Shown here piece after piece: positions 8,766 through 16,531 of a DNA stretch of 50,192 bases. This stretch comes from an uncultured Gemmatimonadota bacterium (GTDB lineage: Bacteria; Gemmatimonadota; Gemmatimonadetes; Gemmatimonadales; GWC2-71-9): the NCBI GenBank assembly GCA_946480845.1, contig CAMLLJ010000001.1:1-50192 (forward strand), read 5' to 3'. Position 1 is the stretch's first letter; the number at the start of each line of letters is the position of its first letter. The notes beneath the pieces are model-generated. The model searched no databases. It was given only the letters and a program-made list of their open reading frames with translations, and was not told the DNA's origin. The translations under genes were made by a program, and so were the position numbers.

Positions 8766-9617
8766 TCAGCCGAGCGCCGGCGGGTCTCCCAGGCGGATGC
8801 CCCGCCGCGCGCCGTGCTCCGCCCGGTACCGTGCCGGGGTGATCCCGACGCTGCGGCGGAACACCCGCGTGAGGTGGCTCTGGTCCACGAAGCCGGCCTC
8901 GCAGGCGATGGCGGCGATCGGCCGGTCGGTGCCGACGAGCTCGCCCGCGGCCCACTGGATCCGGAGCCGCCGGGTGTAGGCGGCGATGGTGGCCCCGTAC
9001 ACCCGGGCGAACTCGCGCGCCAGGTAGGCGGGCTGCATCTGGACGGTCTCCGCCAGCTCCCGCACGGTTGGCGGCGCCAGGAAACGCTCGTGCAGGCACT
9101 CCCGCACCTGTGCCAGGCGGCGGGCCCGCGGCGGCACGTCCGGCGTGCGGAGCCGGCCGACCTCCGCGATCAGCTCCAGCGCCAGTCCTTCGAGCGCCAG
9201 GAGCTGGAACCGGTCGTCGAGCCAGAACTCCCGGCGCAGCTCGAGGCCGAGGCTGGCCGCACGCGCGTCGTCCAGGAACGCGGGGGTGGACAGCGCGCGC
9301 GCCGCCACGCCGAGGTCGAGCGAGTCCGGCGCGCACAGGGTGAGGAAGAGGCAGGAGCAGCCGGCGCCGCCGACCTTGTCACTGTGCTCGACGCCGTGCG
9401 GCAGGACCAGCCAGCGGCGCGGGCGCAGCTCCCCCGCGGAGGCGCCGCACCGGTGCGTCAGCGCGCCGTCCAGCCCGAAGACCAGGCTGGTCATGGCATG
9501 CACGTGATCGGCGGTCGTCTGGCCCGCGGCGTAGCGGGACTCAGTCACGCGGAGGCCTCCCGCGTCCACAATGCGCAGGCGGCGCCCCAGCGTCGCCTCG
9601 GTGACGATGTCCTGCAT
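8766..9617 (-). CDS. AraC/XylS-family transcriptional regulator
   Basis: 283 residues. The C-terminal about 100 residues form a two-helix-turn-helix AraC domain: first HTH around T-V-R-E-L-A-E-T-V-Q-M, second around I-A-A-I-A-C-E-A-G-F-V-D-Q-S-H-L-T-R-V-F-R-R, ending G-I-T-P-A-R-Y-R. The N-terminal part has a cupin-like motif (D-H-V-H-A ... F-G-L-D-G), suggesting small-ligand sensing. I chose the ATG at 9617, which gives the usual AraC length; the open frame continues upstream without family features. The gene is divergent from the M28 peptidase, and a 14-bp perfect palindrome lies between them (9686-9699), so it may control itself and/or the peptidase. That link is inference. Confidence 0.9.
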   Translation of the reverse strand: MQDIVTEATLGRRLRIVDAGGLRVTESRYAAGQTTADHVHAMTSLVFGLDGALTHRCGASAGELRPRRWLVLPHGVEHSDKVGGAGCSCLFLTLCAPDSLDLGVAARALSTPAFLDDARAASLGLELRREFWLDDRFQLLALEGLALELIAEVGRLRTPDVPPRARRLAQVRECLHERFLAPPTVRELAETVQMQPAYLAREFARVYGATIAAYTRRLRIQWAAGELVGTDRPIAAIACEAGFVDQSHLTRVFRRSVGITPARYRAEHGARRGIRLGDPPALG

Positions 9618-9685
9618 GCTGGAAGGACGCTTCGTAATCGGTCCTCCCACACATGCGGCCGGCGGTCCGCCGCTCGGCACCAGGC

Positions 9686-9699
9686 GCATCGATCGATGC
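9686..9699. promoter_or_regulatory. 14-bp perfect palindrome in divergent promoter region
   Basis: GCATCGATCGATGC is its own reverse complement and sits between the AraC gene (minus) and the M28 peptidase gene (plus). It could be an operator for a dimeric regulator. AraC proteins more often bind direct repeats, so the binding protein is not assigned. Confidence 0.4.
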
Positions 9700-9785
9700 C
9701 GGCGGGGGCCGGGCGGTGGCAAGGTCCGCCGGGAGATGTACATTCCGCACTGGCCCGTTCCAGCTCCCACACCCGCACCTGCCCG

Positions 9786-11177
9786 ATGAGACTTCTCCGC
9801 CACGCCATCGTTGCCGTCACCCTGTTCCTCCCGCTCGCCCCGAGGGTAGCGGCCCAGGCACCCGCCGGGACGATCGCCGCCCGATACCGCGCCGACGCCG
9901 ACCGTTTGATCGATGCCGCACTCGCGGACAGCGCGGCCTGGACCAAGCTCGCCCGGCTCACCGACGGGTTCGGCCCACGCCTGAGCGGCTCCAGGGCGCT
10001 CGAGGACGCAATCGACTGGATCCTGGCCGAGATGAAGCGCGAAGGGCTGGAGAACGTGCGGGGGGAGCCGGTGATGGTGCCCCACTGGGTGCGTGGCGAG
10101 GAGTCGGCCGAGCTGGTGCTGCCCCGGCCGCAACGGCTCGGAATGGTCGGCCTCGGCAACAGCGTCGGCACGCCGGCCGGCGGGGTGGAGGCGGAGGCAC
10201 TGGTCGTCTCCAGCTTCGACGAGCTGCAGGCACGCGCCGCCGACGCCCGCGGGCGTATCGTCGTCTACAACGTGCCGTACACCGGGTACGGCGCGACCGT
10301 GCGCTACCGGGTGCAGGGTCCCTCGACCGCCGCTCGGCTCGGCGCCGTCGCCGTGCTGGTGCGCTCGGTGACGCCGCGCTCGCTCTTCACGCCGCACACC
10401 GGCACGCTGGTCTACGACTCGGCCGCGCCGCGCATCCCGGCCGCCGCGATCACCGTCGAGGACGCCGAGCTGCTCGCCCGGCTGCAGCAGAAGGGGCAGC
10501 GCGTCACCGTCCGCCTCACCATGGGCGCGCGCATGCTGCCCGACGCGCCGTCGCGCAACGTGGTGGCCGAGATCCGCGGACGCGAGAAGCCTGAGGAAGT
10601 CGTGGTGATGGGCGGGCACATTGATTCCTGGGACGTGGGCCAGGGCGCGATGGACGACGGTGGCGGCGTGGTGGTCGCGTGGGAAGCGCTCCGGCTCATG
10701 AAGTCGCTCGGGTTGCGGCCGCGCCGCACGGTGCGGGTGGTGGCGTGGACCAACGAGGAGAACGGCGGCCGCGGCGGCGCCGGCTACCGGGATGCGCACC
10801 GGGCCGAGCTGCCGCGGCACGTCCTCGCCATCGAGTCCGACAACGGCGCGTTCAAGCCGTCGGGATTCGGGTTCACCGGGAGCGACGCCGCGCGGGCGCG
10901 GGTCACCGAGGTGGCGCGCCTCCTCGCGCGGATCGGCGCCGACACGGTGACCTCCGGCGGCGGCGGGGCCGACATCGGGCCCATCATGGAGCTCGGCGTG
11001 CCGGGCATGAGCCCGAACGTGGACGGATCGCGCTACTTCTGGTACCACCACAGCGAGGCGGACACGATGGACAAGCTCGACCCGCGCGACATGGGCCTCC
11101 TCACCGCCGCGCTCGCGGTGATGACCTACGTCGTCGCCGACCAGCCCGAGCCCCTGCCGCGCGCGGCCGCCCGCTGA
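9786..11177 (+). CDS. Exported M28-family metallopeptidase
   Basis: 463 residues with a signal peptide (1-24, ending R-V-A-A-Q). The M28 zinc-peptidase domain shows H278-I-D280 with S-W-D, D290-D291 in M-D-D-G-G-G, E324-E325 in N-E-E-N-G-G, the E-S-D-N-G-A segment, and a late Y-H-H-S-E-A-D-T that supplies the last zinc histidine. Between signal peptide and catalytic part, residues about 120-250 resemble a PA-type insert. This matches carboxypeptidase Q-like exported aminopeptidases or dipeptidases that trim peptides outside the cytoplasm. The ATG at 9786 gives the full signal peptide. The stop overlaps the start of the aminotransferase (TGATG), so peptide breakdown and amino-acid metabolism may be co-expressed. 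Confidence 0.92.
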   Translation: MRLLRHAIVAVTLFLPLAPRVAAQAPAGTIAARYRADADRLIDAALADSAAWTKLARLTDGFGPRLSGSRALEDAIDWILAEMKREGLENVRGEPVMVPHWVRGEESAELVLPRPQRLGMVGLGNSVGTPAGGVEAEALVVSSFDELQARAADARGRIVVYNVPYTGYGATVRYRVQGPSTAARLGAVAVLVRSVTPRSLFTPHTGTLVYDSAAPRIPAAAITVEDAELLARLQQKGQRVTVRLTMGARMLPDAPSRNVVAEIRGREKPEEVVVMGGHIDSWDVGQGAMDDGGGVVVAWEALRLMKSLGLRPRRTVRVVAWTNEENGGRGGAGYRDAHRAELPRHVLAIESDNGAFKPSGFGFTGSDAARARVTEVARLLARIGADTVTSGGGGADIGPIMELGVPGMSPNVDGSRYFWYHHSEADTMDKLDPRDMGLLTAALAVMTYVVADQPEPLPRAAAR

Positions 11178-12049
11178 TGCCGACCACGGTCTGGCTGGAC
11201 GGGCAGTGGCTCGACCGGGACAGCGCGGCGGTCTCGGTCTTCGATCACGGCCTGCTCTATGGCGACGGGGTGTTCGAGGGCATCCGCGTGTACGGCGGCA
11301 CCGCCTTCCGCCTGCAGGAGCACCTCGAGCGGCTCTACGATTCCGCGCAGGCGATCTGGCTCACCATCCCGATGCCGATCGAGGAGATGACGGCCCTCAC
11401 CGAGGAGGCGGTGCGGCGCTCCGGGCTCGACGACGCCTACATCCGCCACATCATCACGCGCGGCGTCGGCGACCTCGGCCTCGATCCGCGCAAGTGCCCC
11501 GCGCCGACCGTGATCATCATCGTGGACGGGATCCGCCTCTGGCCGGCGGAAGTGTACGAGCGCGGGCTCCGGGTGGTGACCGCGGGGACGCCGATCCCGC
11601 ACCGCGAGTCGCTCTCGCCGCGGGTGAAGTCCCTCAATTACCTGCCGCACATCCTGGCGAAGATCGAGGGGATCCACGCCGGCGCCGACGAGGTGCTGAT
11701 GCTCGACAGCGGCGGCAGTGTCGCCGAGGGCTCCGGCCAGAATCTCTTCGTCGTGAAGAAGGGTGTCCTGCGGACACCGCCGGCGTCGGCGGGCATCCTC
11801 AAGGGCGTCACCCGTGACGTCGTGCTCGAGCTGGCGCGCGGCGCCGGGCTTCCGGCGGAGGAGGTGCCGCTCAACCGCTACGACGTCTATACCGCCGACG
11901 AGGCCTTCTTCAGCGGGACCGCGGCGGAGATCGTGTACATCCGCGAGGTGGACGGCAGGGTGATCGGGACGGGGAACGCCGGCGTGGTGACGCAGGACCT
12001 TGCCCGGCGCTTCCAGCAGCTGGTGCGGCCCGCGGCGCCGCGCCGGTGA
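11177..12049 (+). CDS. ilvE: Class IV PLP aminotransferase (branched-chain type)
   Basis: 290 residues, full length for the BCAT/D-amino-acid aminotransferase fold. Seen: N-terminal D-H-G-L-L-Y-G-D-G-V-F-E-G-I-R (residues 23-37), typical of branched-chain aminotransferase; PLP-binding Lys K151 in S-P-R-V-K-S-L-N-Y-L; and G-S-V-A-E-G-S-G-Q-N-L-F, the cofactor-phosphate motif. It probably interconverts Val, Leu and Ile with their 2-oxo acids, although close relatives act on D-amino acids or aminodeoxychorismate. The ATG overlaps the peptidase stop, and its own stop overlaps the GTG of the next gene, so it lies inside a coupled operon. Confidence 0.88.
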   Translation: MPTTVWLDGQWLDRDSAAVSVFDHGLLYGDGVFEGIRVYGGTAFRLQEHLERLYDSAQAIWLTIPMPIEEMTALTEEAVRRSGLDDAYIRHIITRGVGDLGLDPRKCPAPTVIIIVDGIRLWPAEVYERGLRVVTAGTPIPHRESLSPRVKSLNYLPHILAKIEGIHAGADEVLMLDSGGSVAEGSGQNLFVVKKGVLRTPPASAGILKGVTRDVVLELARGAGLPAEEVPLNRYDVYTADEAFFSGTAAEIVYIREVDGRVIGTGNAGVVTQDLARRFQQLVRPAAPRR

Positions 12050-12636
12050 CCGCCCTCGCGCTGCTGCTGGACGCACCGGAGGCCGGTGCGGCGAAGCCGC
12101 GGCTGGTCGCGGAGATCGGGGCGGCGCCCGCCGCCCGGCTCTACCGGCTGCTCGCCACGCGCGCGCTGACGGCCGCCCGCGCGGCAGGGTGCGAGGCAGT
12201 GGTCTGGTTCCGCCCCCCGTCGGCGCGCAGCGAGATGCAGCAGTGGCTGGGCGCGGGGGTCGAGCTCCGGCCGCAGGCCTCGGGCGGGCTCGGCGCCCGT
12301 GTCGCGGCGGCGGTCGCGGGCAGCAGCCTGCCCGCGGGGTGGATCGCGCTGGTCCGCGATTGCGCTGGCATCGACGCGGCGCTGCTCGGCGCGGCGATGG
12401 ACGCGCTTGCTTCCTTCCAGCTGGTCATCGGCCCGGCCTCGGACGGCGGAGTCTACCTGGTCGGCGGCCGCATGGCCGTGCCCGCCGCCATGCGCGCGAT
12501 GGACGATGCGGGCCCGGGCGCGCTCGCGCGGCTTCGGACGGCGCTGGCCGGCGAAGGCGTCGCCTGGAGCGAAACGCCGGTGCTTGCGCCCATCGACTCC
12601 GCGGCCGACGCGCGCGCGGCACGCCTCTTGACCTGA
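12046..12636 (+). CDS. DUF2064/TIGR04282-type glycosyltransferase-like protein
   Basis: 196 residues from a GTG start overlapping the upstream stop. It resembles the GT-A nucleotide-sugar-like fold of DUF2064: a modified N-terminal K-P-R-L-V motif (usually K-T-R-L), V-R-D-C-A-G-I-D, and the diagnostic G-P-A-S-D-G-G-V-Y-L-V-G-G. The N-terminal nucleotide motif is degenerate, so activity is uncertain. Members are found near radical-SAM and selenium-associated genes elsewhere; no such gene is here. Substrate unknown. Confidence 0.7.
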   Translation: MTALALLLDAPEAGAAKPRLVAEIGAAPAARLYRLLATRALTAARAAGCEAVVWFRPPSARSEMQQWLGAGVELRPQASGGLGARVAAAVAGSSLPAGWIALVRDCAGIDAALLGAAMDALASFQLVIGPASDGGVYLVGGRMAVPAAMRAMDDAGPGALARLRTALAGEGVAWSETPVLAPIDSAADARAARLLT

Positions 12637-12705
12637 CTCGGTGCGTCCGGCAACCTTCCGGCCCCACGCCAACCGATGCCGCAGGTGTCGCATGGGAGAA
12701 GTGCC

Positions 12706-12957
12706 ATGGCATGGCGCGTAGTGCAGTTCGGCAACGAGCGATGGACGATTTCCCCGGCGGCCGAGCGCCGGCCCGACCGGCAGGAGTGGCAGCTCGCGTT
12801 CCTGTTCCGCGCGGCGGGCAGCCGGGCCCGGTCGCTCTGGGCCACGTATCCCGCGGCGTCCGCGTCCAAGGCGCTGCTCTTCGCCCGCGCGGAGCACATT
12901 CCCGATGATCAGCTCACCGCACTCCTGAGCGAACGGCTCGGACAGGCCTGCCCGTGA
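12706..12957 (+). CDS. Small hypothetical protein (83 aa)
   Basis: The frame is open from 12676, but the ATG at 12706 has a clear GGGAG Shine-Dalgarno about 8 bases upstream and gives an 83-residue protein. It begins M-A-W-R-V-V-Q-F-G and is rich in Trp, Arg and Ala, with no signal peptide or membrane segment. I do not recognise the family. Its stop overlaps the start of the next small gene (GTGA), so the two are likely co-translated. Together with the next two genes it forms a small block of unknowns downstream of amino-acid metabolism genes. Confidence 0.6.
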   Translation: MAWRVVQFGNERWTISPAAERRPDRQEWQLAFLFRAAGSRARSLWATYPAASASKALLFARAEHIPDDQLTALLSERLGQACP

Positions 12958-13205
12958 CCCGGCATTTCTCCATGCAACTCCTCCGGCAGGTATCCGACAC
13001 GCTGTCGCAGCTGCGCGGCCGCGAGGTCCAGGACGCGGTGATGCGGTCCGACCTCCGCCAGCTCAAGGTCGAACTTGCCGATGGGGCGGTCGTGGTGGTC
13101 GCGGTGGGGACCGATGAGTCCGGCCAGCCGCGGCTCGAAGTGGACGTCGTCCGCCGGCCGCGGGCCCAGGGGCCGCAGCTCGAAGTCCGCTTCGATACGG
13201 CCTGA
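12954..13205 (+). CDS. Small hypothetical protein (83 aa)
   Basis: Starts at a GTG overlapping the preceding stop; an ATG at 12972 is an alternative. The protein is soluble, begins with an amphipathic helix (L-L-R-Q-V-S-D-T-L-S-Q-L) and continues with a beta-rich part (V-V-V-V-A-V-G-T; L-E-V-D-V-V-R-R-P). No family recognised. The overlap with its neighbour suggests that the two products work together. Confidence 0.5.
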   Translation: MTRHFSMQLLRQVSDTLSQLRGREVQDAVMRSDLRQLKVELADGAVVVVAVGTDESGQPRLEVDVVRRPRAQGPQLEVRFDTA

Positions 13206-13249
13206 AGCTTGCCTTGGAATGGGGTCCCCGGCGCACCCGAGAGATCGTC

Positions 13250-13672
13250 ATGACCGATGAAGCACCCCCGTTCCAGGACCGCCTGCGCTTCGCCGAATTC
13301 GAGCTGGACCGGCTCCCCAACGGCCGGTGCCGGGCCCGGGTCGTCCTGACGTGGAAGCAGACGGAGCGCTTCTCCGGTGAGAGTGAAGGGCTCGCCTCGC
13401 AGGCCGGCGAGCTGCGCTGCGCCGCTCAGGCCACGGTGGACGCGCTGTCGGAGGCCGTGCGCGGCGCCATGGGGTTCGAGCTCCTCGGCGTGAAGGCGGT
13501 GCGGGCGTTCGATGCCACCGTGATCATCGTCTCCCTGTCAGTGCAGGGCGAGAAGCAGGGCCAGCGCCTGGTCGGCTCCTACCTCACCGACACCGACTTC
13601 GCCCGCGGGGCGGCCCTGTCCGTCCTCCACGCCACCAACCGCATCCTGGGCAATCGCTTCTTCATGCGCTGA
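13250..13672 (+). CDS. Hypothetical protein (140 aa), possible LeuA-regulatory-like fold
   Basis: 140 residues from ATG 13250. The middle and C-terminal parts (A-A-Q-A-T-V-D-A-L-S-E-A-V, then V-R-A-F-D-A-T-V-I-I-V-S-L-S-V, then G-S-Y-L-T-D-T-D-F-A-R-G-A-A-L-S-V-L-H-A-T-N-R) loosely resemble the small alpha/beta allosteric domain of 2-isopropylmalate synthase, or a stand-alone protein of similar fold. That comparison is weak and I make no functional call. It is 44 bases downstream of the previous small gene and on the same strand, so it is probably in the same transcript. Confidence 0.55.
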   Translation: MTDEAPPFQDRLRFAEFELDRLPNGRCRARVVLTWKQTERFSGESEGLASQAGELRCAAQATVDALSEAVRGAMGFELLGVKAVRAFDATVIIVSLSVQGEKQGQRLVGSYLTDTDFARGAALSVLHATNRILGNRFFMR

Positions 13673-13790
13673 CCCGCCGGGCAACCGCCGGCGCGTTCCG
13701 CGCATCCTACTGGTACCCGCGCCACCCTCGCGTGGCCCTGATTCCCCCGCCCGGCGCCACTGGCGATGAGGGCAAACTGATGCGAAATGC

Positions 13791-13955
13791 GGCAGGGCAG
13801 TTGCCACTGCCGAATGAAATCCGAAGGTTCGCGACCGCCTGAATGCAGCAGACCCGTGCAGTTCCTTGCACCTCAGGCGGCATGGAATTCGTTGAGTCTC
13901 CGGTATCGGGAAGGCAGCCGATACCGCGGCCCGCCGGCTTTGCGCGCCGGGCCGG
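13791..13955 (+). promoter_or_regulatory. Possible structured 5' leader of the lytic transglycosylase gene
   Basis: The 302-base gap before 13975 holds several inverted repeats in series. GGCAG/CTGCC pair (13791-13795, 13807-13811). CCGCCTGA (13835-13842) pairs with TCAGGCGG (13873-13880) and encloses GTGCA/TGCAC (13856-13860, 13867-13871). CGGTATCGG (13901-13909) pairs with CCGATACCG (13918-13926). CGGCCCG (13927-13933) pairs with CGGGCCG (13948-13954). The last stem ends just before the Shine-Dalgarno at about 13963. It matches no riboswitch class I can recall. Confidence 0.35.
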
Positions 13956-13974
13956 TTTCGAGAGGAGAACCTGC

Positions 13975-15678
13975 ATGCAGCGTGTTTCCGTCCTGCTCCT
14001 GACGGCGGCCCTTGGCGCCTGTGCTACCCAGGCGCAGCCCGGCGGCCCGGTCCCCACCGAACGACCCGCACCTACAGCCAGCGCCGAGCCGGCGTCAACG
14101 CATCAGGACACCGCCGCGGACCGGGGCGACGCAGGCCGCAAGCAGGACTCGCCACGCCGGCGCGCCGGCAGCGATTCGCTGATCGACGCCGAGATTGCGG
14201 CGGAGCTCGAGAGTGCCGCCGACTCGGTGGCGGACGCCGACGCGCTCGAGGAGCTGGCCGACTCGCATCCGGCCGGCGCGGCCGATTCCGGCGCGGCGGA
14301 CTCCGCCGATGCCGTCACCTGGGACATCGACGTCGCCACCTTCAGCGGGCACGACCGGGTCCGCTACTACCTCGACTTCTTCACCGGCGTGGGACGCGAG
14401 CGGATGCAGGTCTGGCTCCAGCGCCTTCCGCGCTACGAGCCGATGATCCGGGCGCGGCTGGGCGAAGCGGGCCTGCCCGGCGACCTGGTCTACCTCGCGC
14501 TCATCGAGAGCGGCTTCTCCAACCGCGCGGTCAGCCGGTCGCGCGCCGTGGGGATGTGGCAGTTCATGGCGCCCACCGGGCGCGGCTACGGCCTGCGCAT
14601 CGACGGCTGGGTGGACGAGCGGCGCGACCCGGTGAAGGCCACCGCGGCCGCCACCCGCTTCCTCAAGGACCTGAGGACGCGATTCGGCTCGCTCTACCTG
14701 GCCGCCGCGGCCTACAACGGCGGCGCCGGGCGGGTCGGGCGCGGGCTCAATGCCCTGGGCGACGGCGAGCCGGTCGAGGAGTACAGCGACTCGAGCTTCT
14801 TCCGCCTCTACGATTCGCGGCTCATCCACCGCGAGACCAAGGATTACGTCCCCAAGCTGATTGCCGCCGCGACGATCGCGAAGGAACCGTCGCGCTACGG
14901 CTTCGTCACTGCCGGCGCCGACCAGCCGTTCGCGGCCGACTCCGTCTACGTGGCCGACATGACGGGCCTCGACGTGATCGCCCGGCTGGCCGACACCACG
15001 GTCGCCGTCATCCGCGACCTCAATCCACAGTATCTCCGGCTGGTCACCCCGCCGGACACGCGGGCGATCGTCCTGGTCCCGCCCGGCATGGGGGAGCGGA
15101 CGCAGCTCGCCTTCAACGACCTGCCGGCCCGGGAGCGGGTTACCTTCCGGGAGCATGTGGTCGCCAGGGGCCAGACCGCGAGCGGCATCGCGCGGAGGTA
15201 CGAGGTCTCGCTCACCGCGCTCTACGAGGCCAACCCCAGGATCCGCTCGCGCAGCCTCCAGATCGGCCAGCGGCTGGTGATCCCGGTCGGCGGCGCCATG
15301 TCAACGGTCGTGGCGCGCAGCGTGTCGGAGCCGGCGTCGCGGACCGTGTCGTTCCACCGTGTGCGGCGGGGCGAGACCGTCTCGGGCATCGCGAAGCGCT
15401 ATGGCGTCTCCCAGGCGCAGCTCAGGGCGTGGAACCACCTGAGCGCCTCGGGCCGCATCAACGCCGGCCAGCGGCTCCGCATCGGCGCCAGCGCCACCGA
15501 GCGCGCCCGGGTGGCCACCCGCTCGAGCGCGCGGACGCACACCGTCCGCCGCGGCGACACCCTGAGCGGCCTGGCCCAGCGCTACGGCGTATCCCTCAGC
15601 GCCCTCGCGAGCACGAATGGCCTCTCGGCGAAGTCGGGGATACGGGTCGGACAGCGGCTGAAGGTGCCGATGAGGTGA
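13975..15678 (+). CDS. mltD: MltD-like lytic transglycosylase lipoprotein with three LysM domains
   Basis: 567 residues. Lipoprotein signal with lipobox L-G-A-C (Cys16), then a low-complexity Ala/Asp/Ser-rich linker to about residue 115. The SLT lysozyme-like domain spans about 150-270: L-I-E-S-G-F-S (catalytic Glu near 177), G-M-W-Q-F-M-A-P-T-G-R-G-Y-G and A-A-Y-N-G-G-A-G-R-V. Three peptidoglycan-binding LysM repeats follow at about 393-440, 460-505 and 521-565 (G-D-T-L-S-G-L-A-Q-R-Y-G-V-S in the third). It cleaves peptidoglycan glycan strands, probably anchored in the outer membrane. The ATG at 13975 has an AGGAGA Shine-Dalgarno. The gene ends 4 bases before the repeat element at 15683. Confidence 0.93.
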   Translation: MQRVSVLLLTAALGACATQAQPGGPVPTERPAPTASAEPASTHQDTAADRGDAGRKQDSPRRRAGSDSLIDAEIAAELESAADSVADADALEELADSHPAGAADSGAADSADAVTWDIDVATFSGHDRVRYYLDFFTGVGRERMQVWLQRLPRYEPMIRARLGEAGLPGDLVYLALIESGFSNRAVSRSRAVGMWQFMAPTGRGYGLRIDGWVDERRDPVKATAAATRFLKDLRTRFGSLYLAAAAYNGGAGRVGRGLNALGDGEPVEEYSDSSFFRLYDSRLIHRETKDYVPKLIAAATIAKEPSRYGFVTAGADQPFAADSVYVADMTGLDVIARLADTTVAVIRDLNPQYLRLVTPPDTRAIVLVPPGMGERTQLAFNDLPARERVTFREHVVARGQTASGIARRYEVSLTALYEANPRIRSRSLQIGQRLVIPVGGAMSTVVARSVSEPASRTVSFHRVRRGETVSGIAKRYGVSQAQLRAWNHLSASGRINAGQRLRIGASATERARVATRSSARTHTVRRGDTLSGLAQRYGVSLSALASTNGLSAKSGIRVGQRLKVPMR

Positions 15679-15682
15679 GGGC

Positions 15683-15718
15683 GGGACGGTCGGGACGGTC
15701 AGGACGGTCGGGACGGTC
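15683..15718. repeat. Left arm of inverted 9-bp repeat arrays
   Basis: Four tandem 9-bp units of GGGACGGTC (the third is AGGACGGTC) plus a partial GGGA. It is the reverse complement of the array at 15775-15810, and the two flank the terminator at 15733-15771. Confidence 0.9.
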
Positions 15719-15732
15719 GGGAGAAAAGCAAA

Positions 15733-15771
15733 GCGGCGGAGAGCATCGTGCCTCTCCGCCGCCCTGTTTTT
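15733..15771. terminator. Bidirectional intrinsic terminator inside repeat element
   Basis: An 11-bp perfect stem (GCGGCGGAGAG at 15733-15743 with CTCTCCGCCGC at 15752-15762), an 8-base loop, and a five-T tract at 15767-15771. An A-rich stretch to the left (15722-15732) serves the minus strand. It separates two convergent lytic transglycosylase genes. Confidence 0.9.
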
Positions 15772-15774
15772 CTG

Positions 15775-15810
15775 GACCGTCCCGACCGTCCCGACCGTCC
15801 CGACCGTCCC
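15775..15810. repeat. Right arm of inverted 9-bp repeat arrays
   Basis: Four perfect GACCGTCCC units. The last base overlaps the stop codon of the minus-strand transglycosylase. Same unit as the array at 1-40. Confidence 0.9.
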
Positions 15811-16520
15811 TATTGCGTCACCCCCCGCATCGGCGGCGTCGCCTGCTTTCCGGTTCGCAGCACTGCGCTGGAGTAGCCATTGCCGGGGTCGCCGCCCTCG
15901 GCGAGGATCTGCTCGACGCGGCCCGGGCCGCGGTTGTAGGCCAGGAGGGCCAGGTGCATGTCGCCCTCGAACTGGGAGAGCAGGTCGCGCAGGTAGCGGA
16001 AGCCGAGGCGCAGGTTCACGTCGCGCTCCATCAGGCGCTCGACCGTCACCGAGCGGTCGTAGTGCCGCGCGGTGGGGAGCTGCACCTGGGTGTAGCCGAA
16101 GGCGTCGGCGGTGCTGCGCGCGGTGCGCTTGAAGTTGCTCTCCACCTGGACCAGGCGGAACGCCGTGGCCGGGGCGATCGCCTCGCGGCGGGCGGCATCG
16201 TAGATCGCGCCGGCCAGCTCGGTGTCGATGCGGTAGCGCTGGGCGTACGCATGCACGGTCTTCGCCCGCTCGAGCTGGGCGCGGACCAGGCGCATCCCGG
16301 CGCTCGCGGCATCGTGCCGCGTGGCGAACTCGCCGGCCATCCGCGCGGCGACCGCTTCGGTGGCGGCCGCGGTCGAATCGGCGACGGCGCGCGCGCGCAC
16401 CTGGGTCCAGCCCCCGACGGCGCTCAGGAGGAACGCACCGGCCGCCAGCATTCCGCCGCGCACGAGCAGCTTCTCCACGAAGCCGCCCGCACTCCGCCCG
16501 GCGTGAGTGTCGTTGGTCAT
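15810..16520 (-). CDS. Membrane-anchored lytic transglycosylase (SLT-like)
   Basis: 236 residues. One N-terminal membrane segment (about 18-38, G-G-M-L-A-A-G-A-F-L-L-S-A-V-G-G) anchors it or serves as an uncleaved signal. The C-terminal half has SLT features: L-V-Q-V-E-S-N-F-K-R (catalytic Glu), A-D-A-F-G-Y-T-Q-V-Q-L-P-T-A and A-L-L-A-Y-N-R-G-P-G-R-V. It should cut peptidoglycan at the periplasmic face. The ATG at 16520 has a strong AGGAGG Shine-Dalgarno that starts inside the moaC stop codon region, so it is translated from the holB-moaC transcript. There is no obvious functional link to moaC. Confidence 0.88.
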   Translation of the reverse strand: MTNDTHAGRSAGGFVEKLLVRGGMLAAGAFLLSAVGGWTQVRARAVADSTAAATEAVAARMAGEFATRHDAASAGMRLVRAQLERAKTVHAYAQRYRIDTELAGAIYDAARREAIAPATAFRLVQVESNFKRTARSTADAFGYTQVQLPTARHYDRSVTVERLMERDVNLRLGFRYLRDLLSQFEGDMHLALLAYNRGPGRVEQILAEGGDPGNGYSSAVLRTGKQATPPMRGVTQ

Positions 16521-16531
16521 GTTCGGTCCTC

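Noticed and set aside
13804..13914. CCACTG and GGGAAGG motifs as in a cobalamin riboswitch
   Set aside because: The two are about 100 bases apart, much more than usual, and the B12-box following them is missing.
13975..16520. Convergent transglycosylase genes as a phage lysis cassette
   Set aside because: One has LysM repeats and a lipobox, the other is in an operon with holB and moaC; no phage genes are near.
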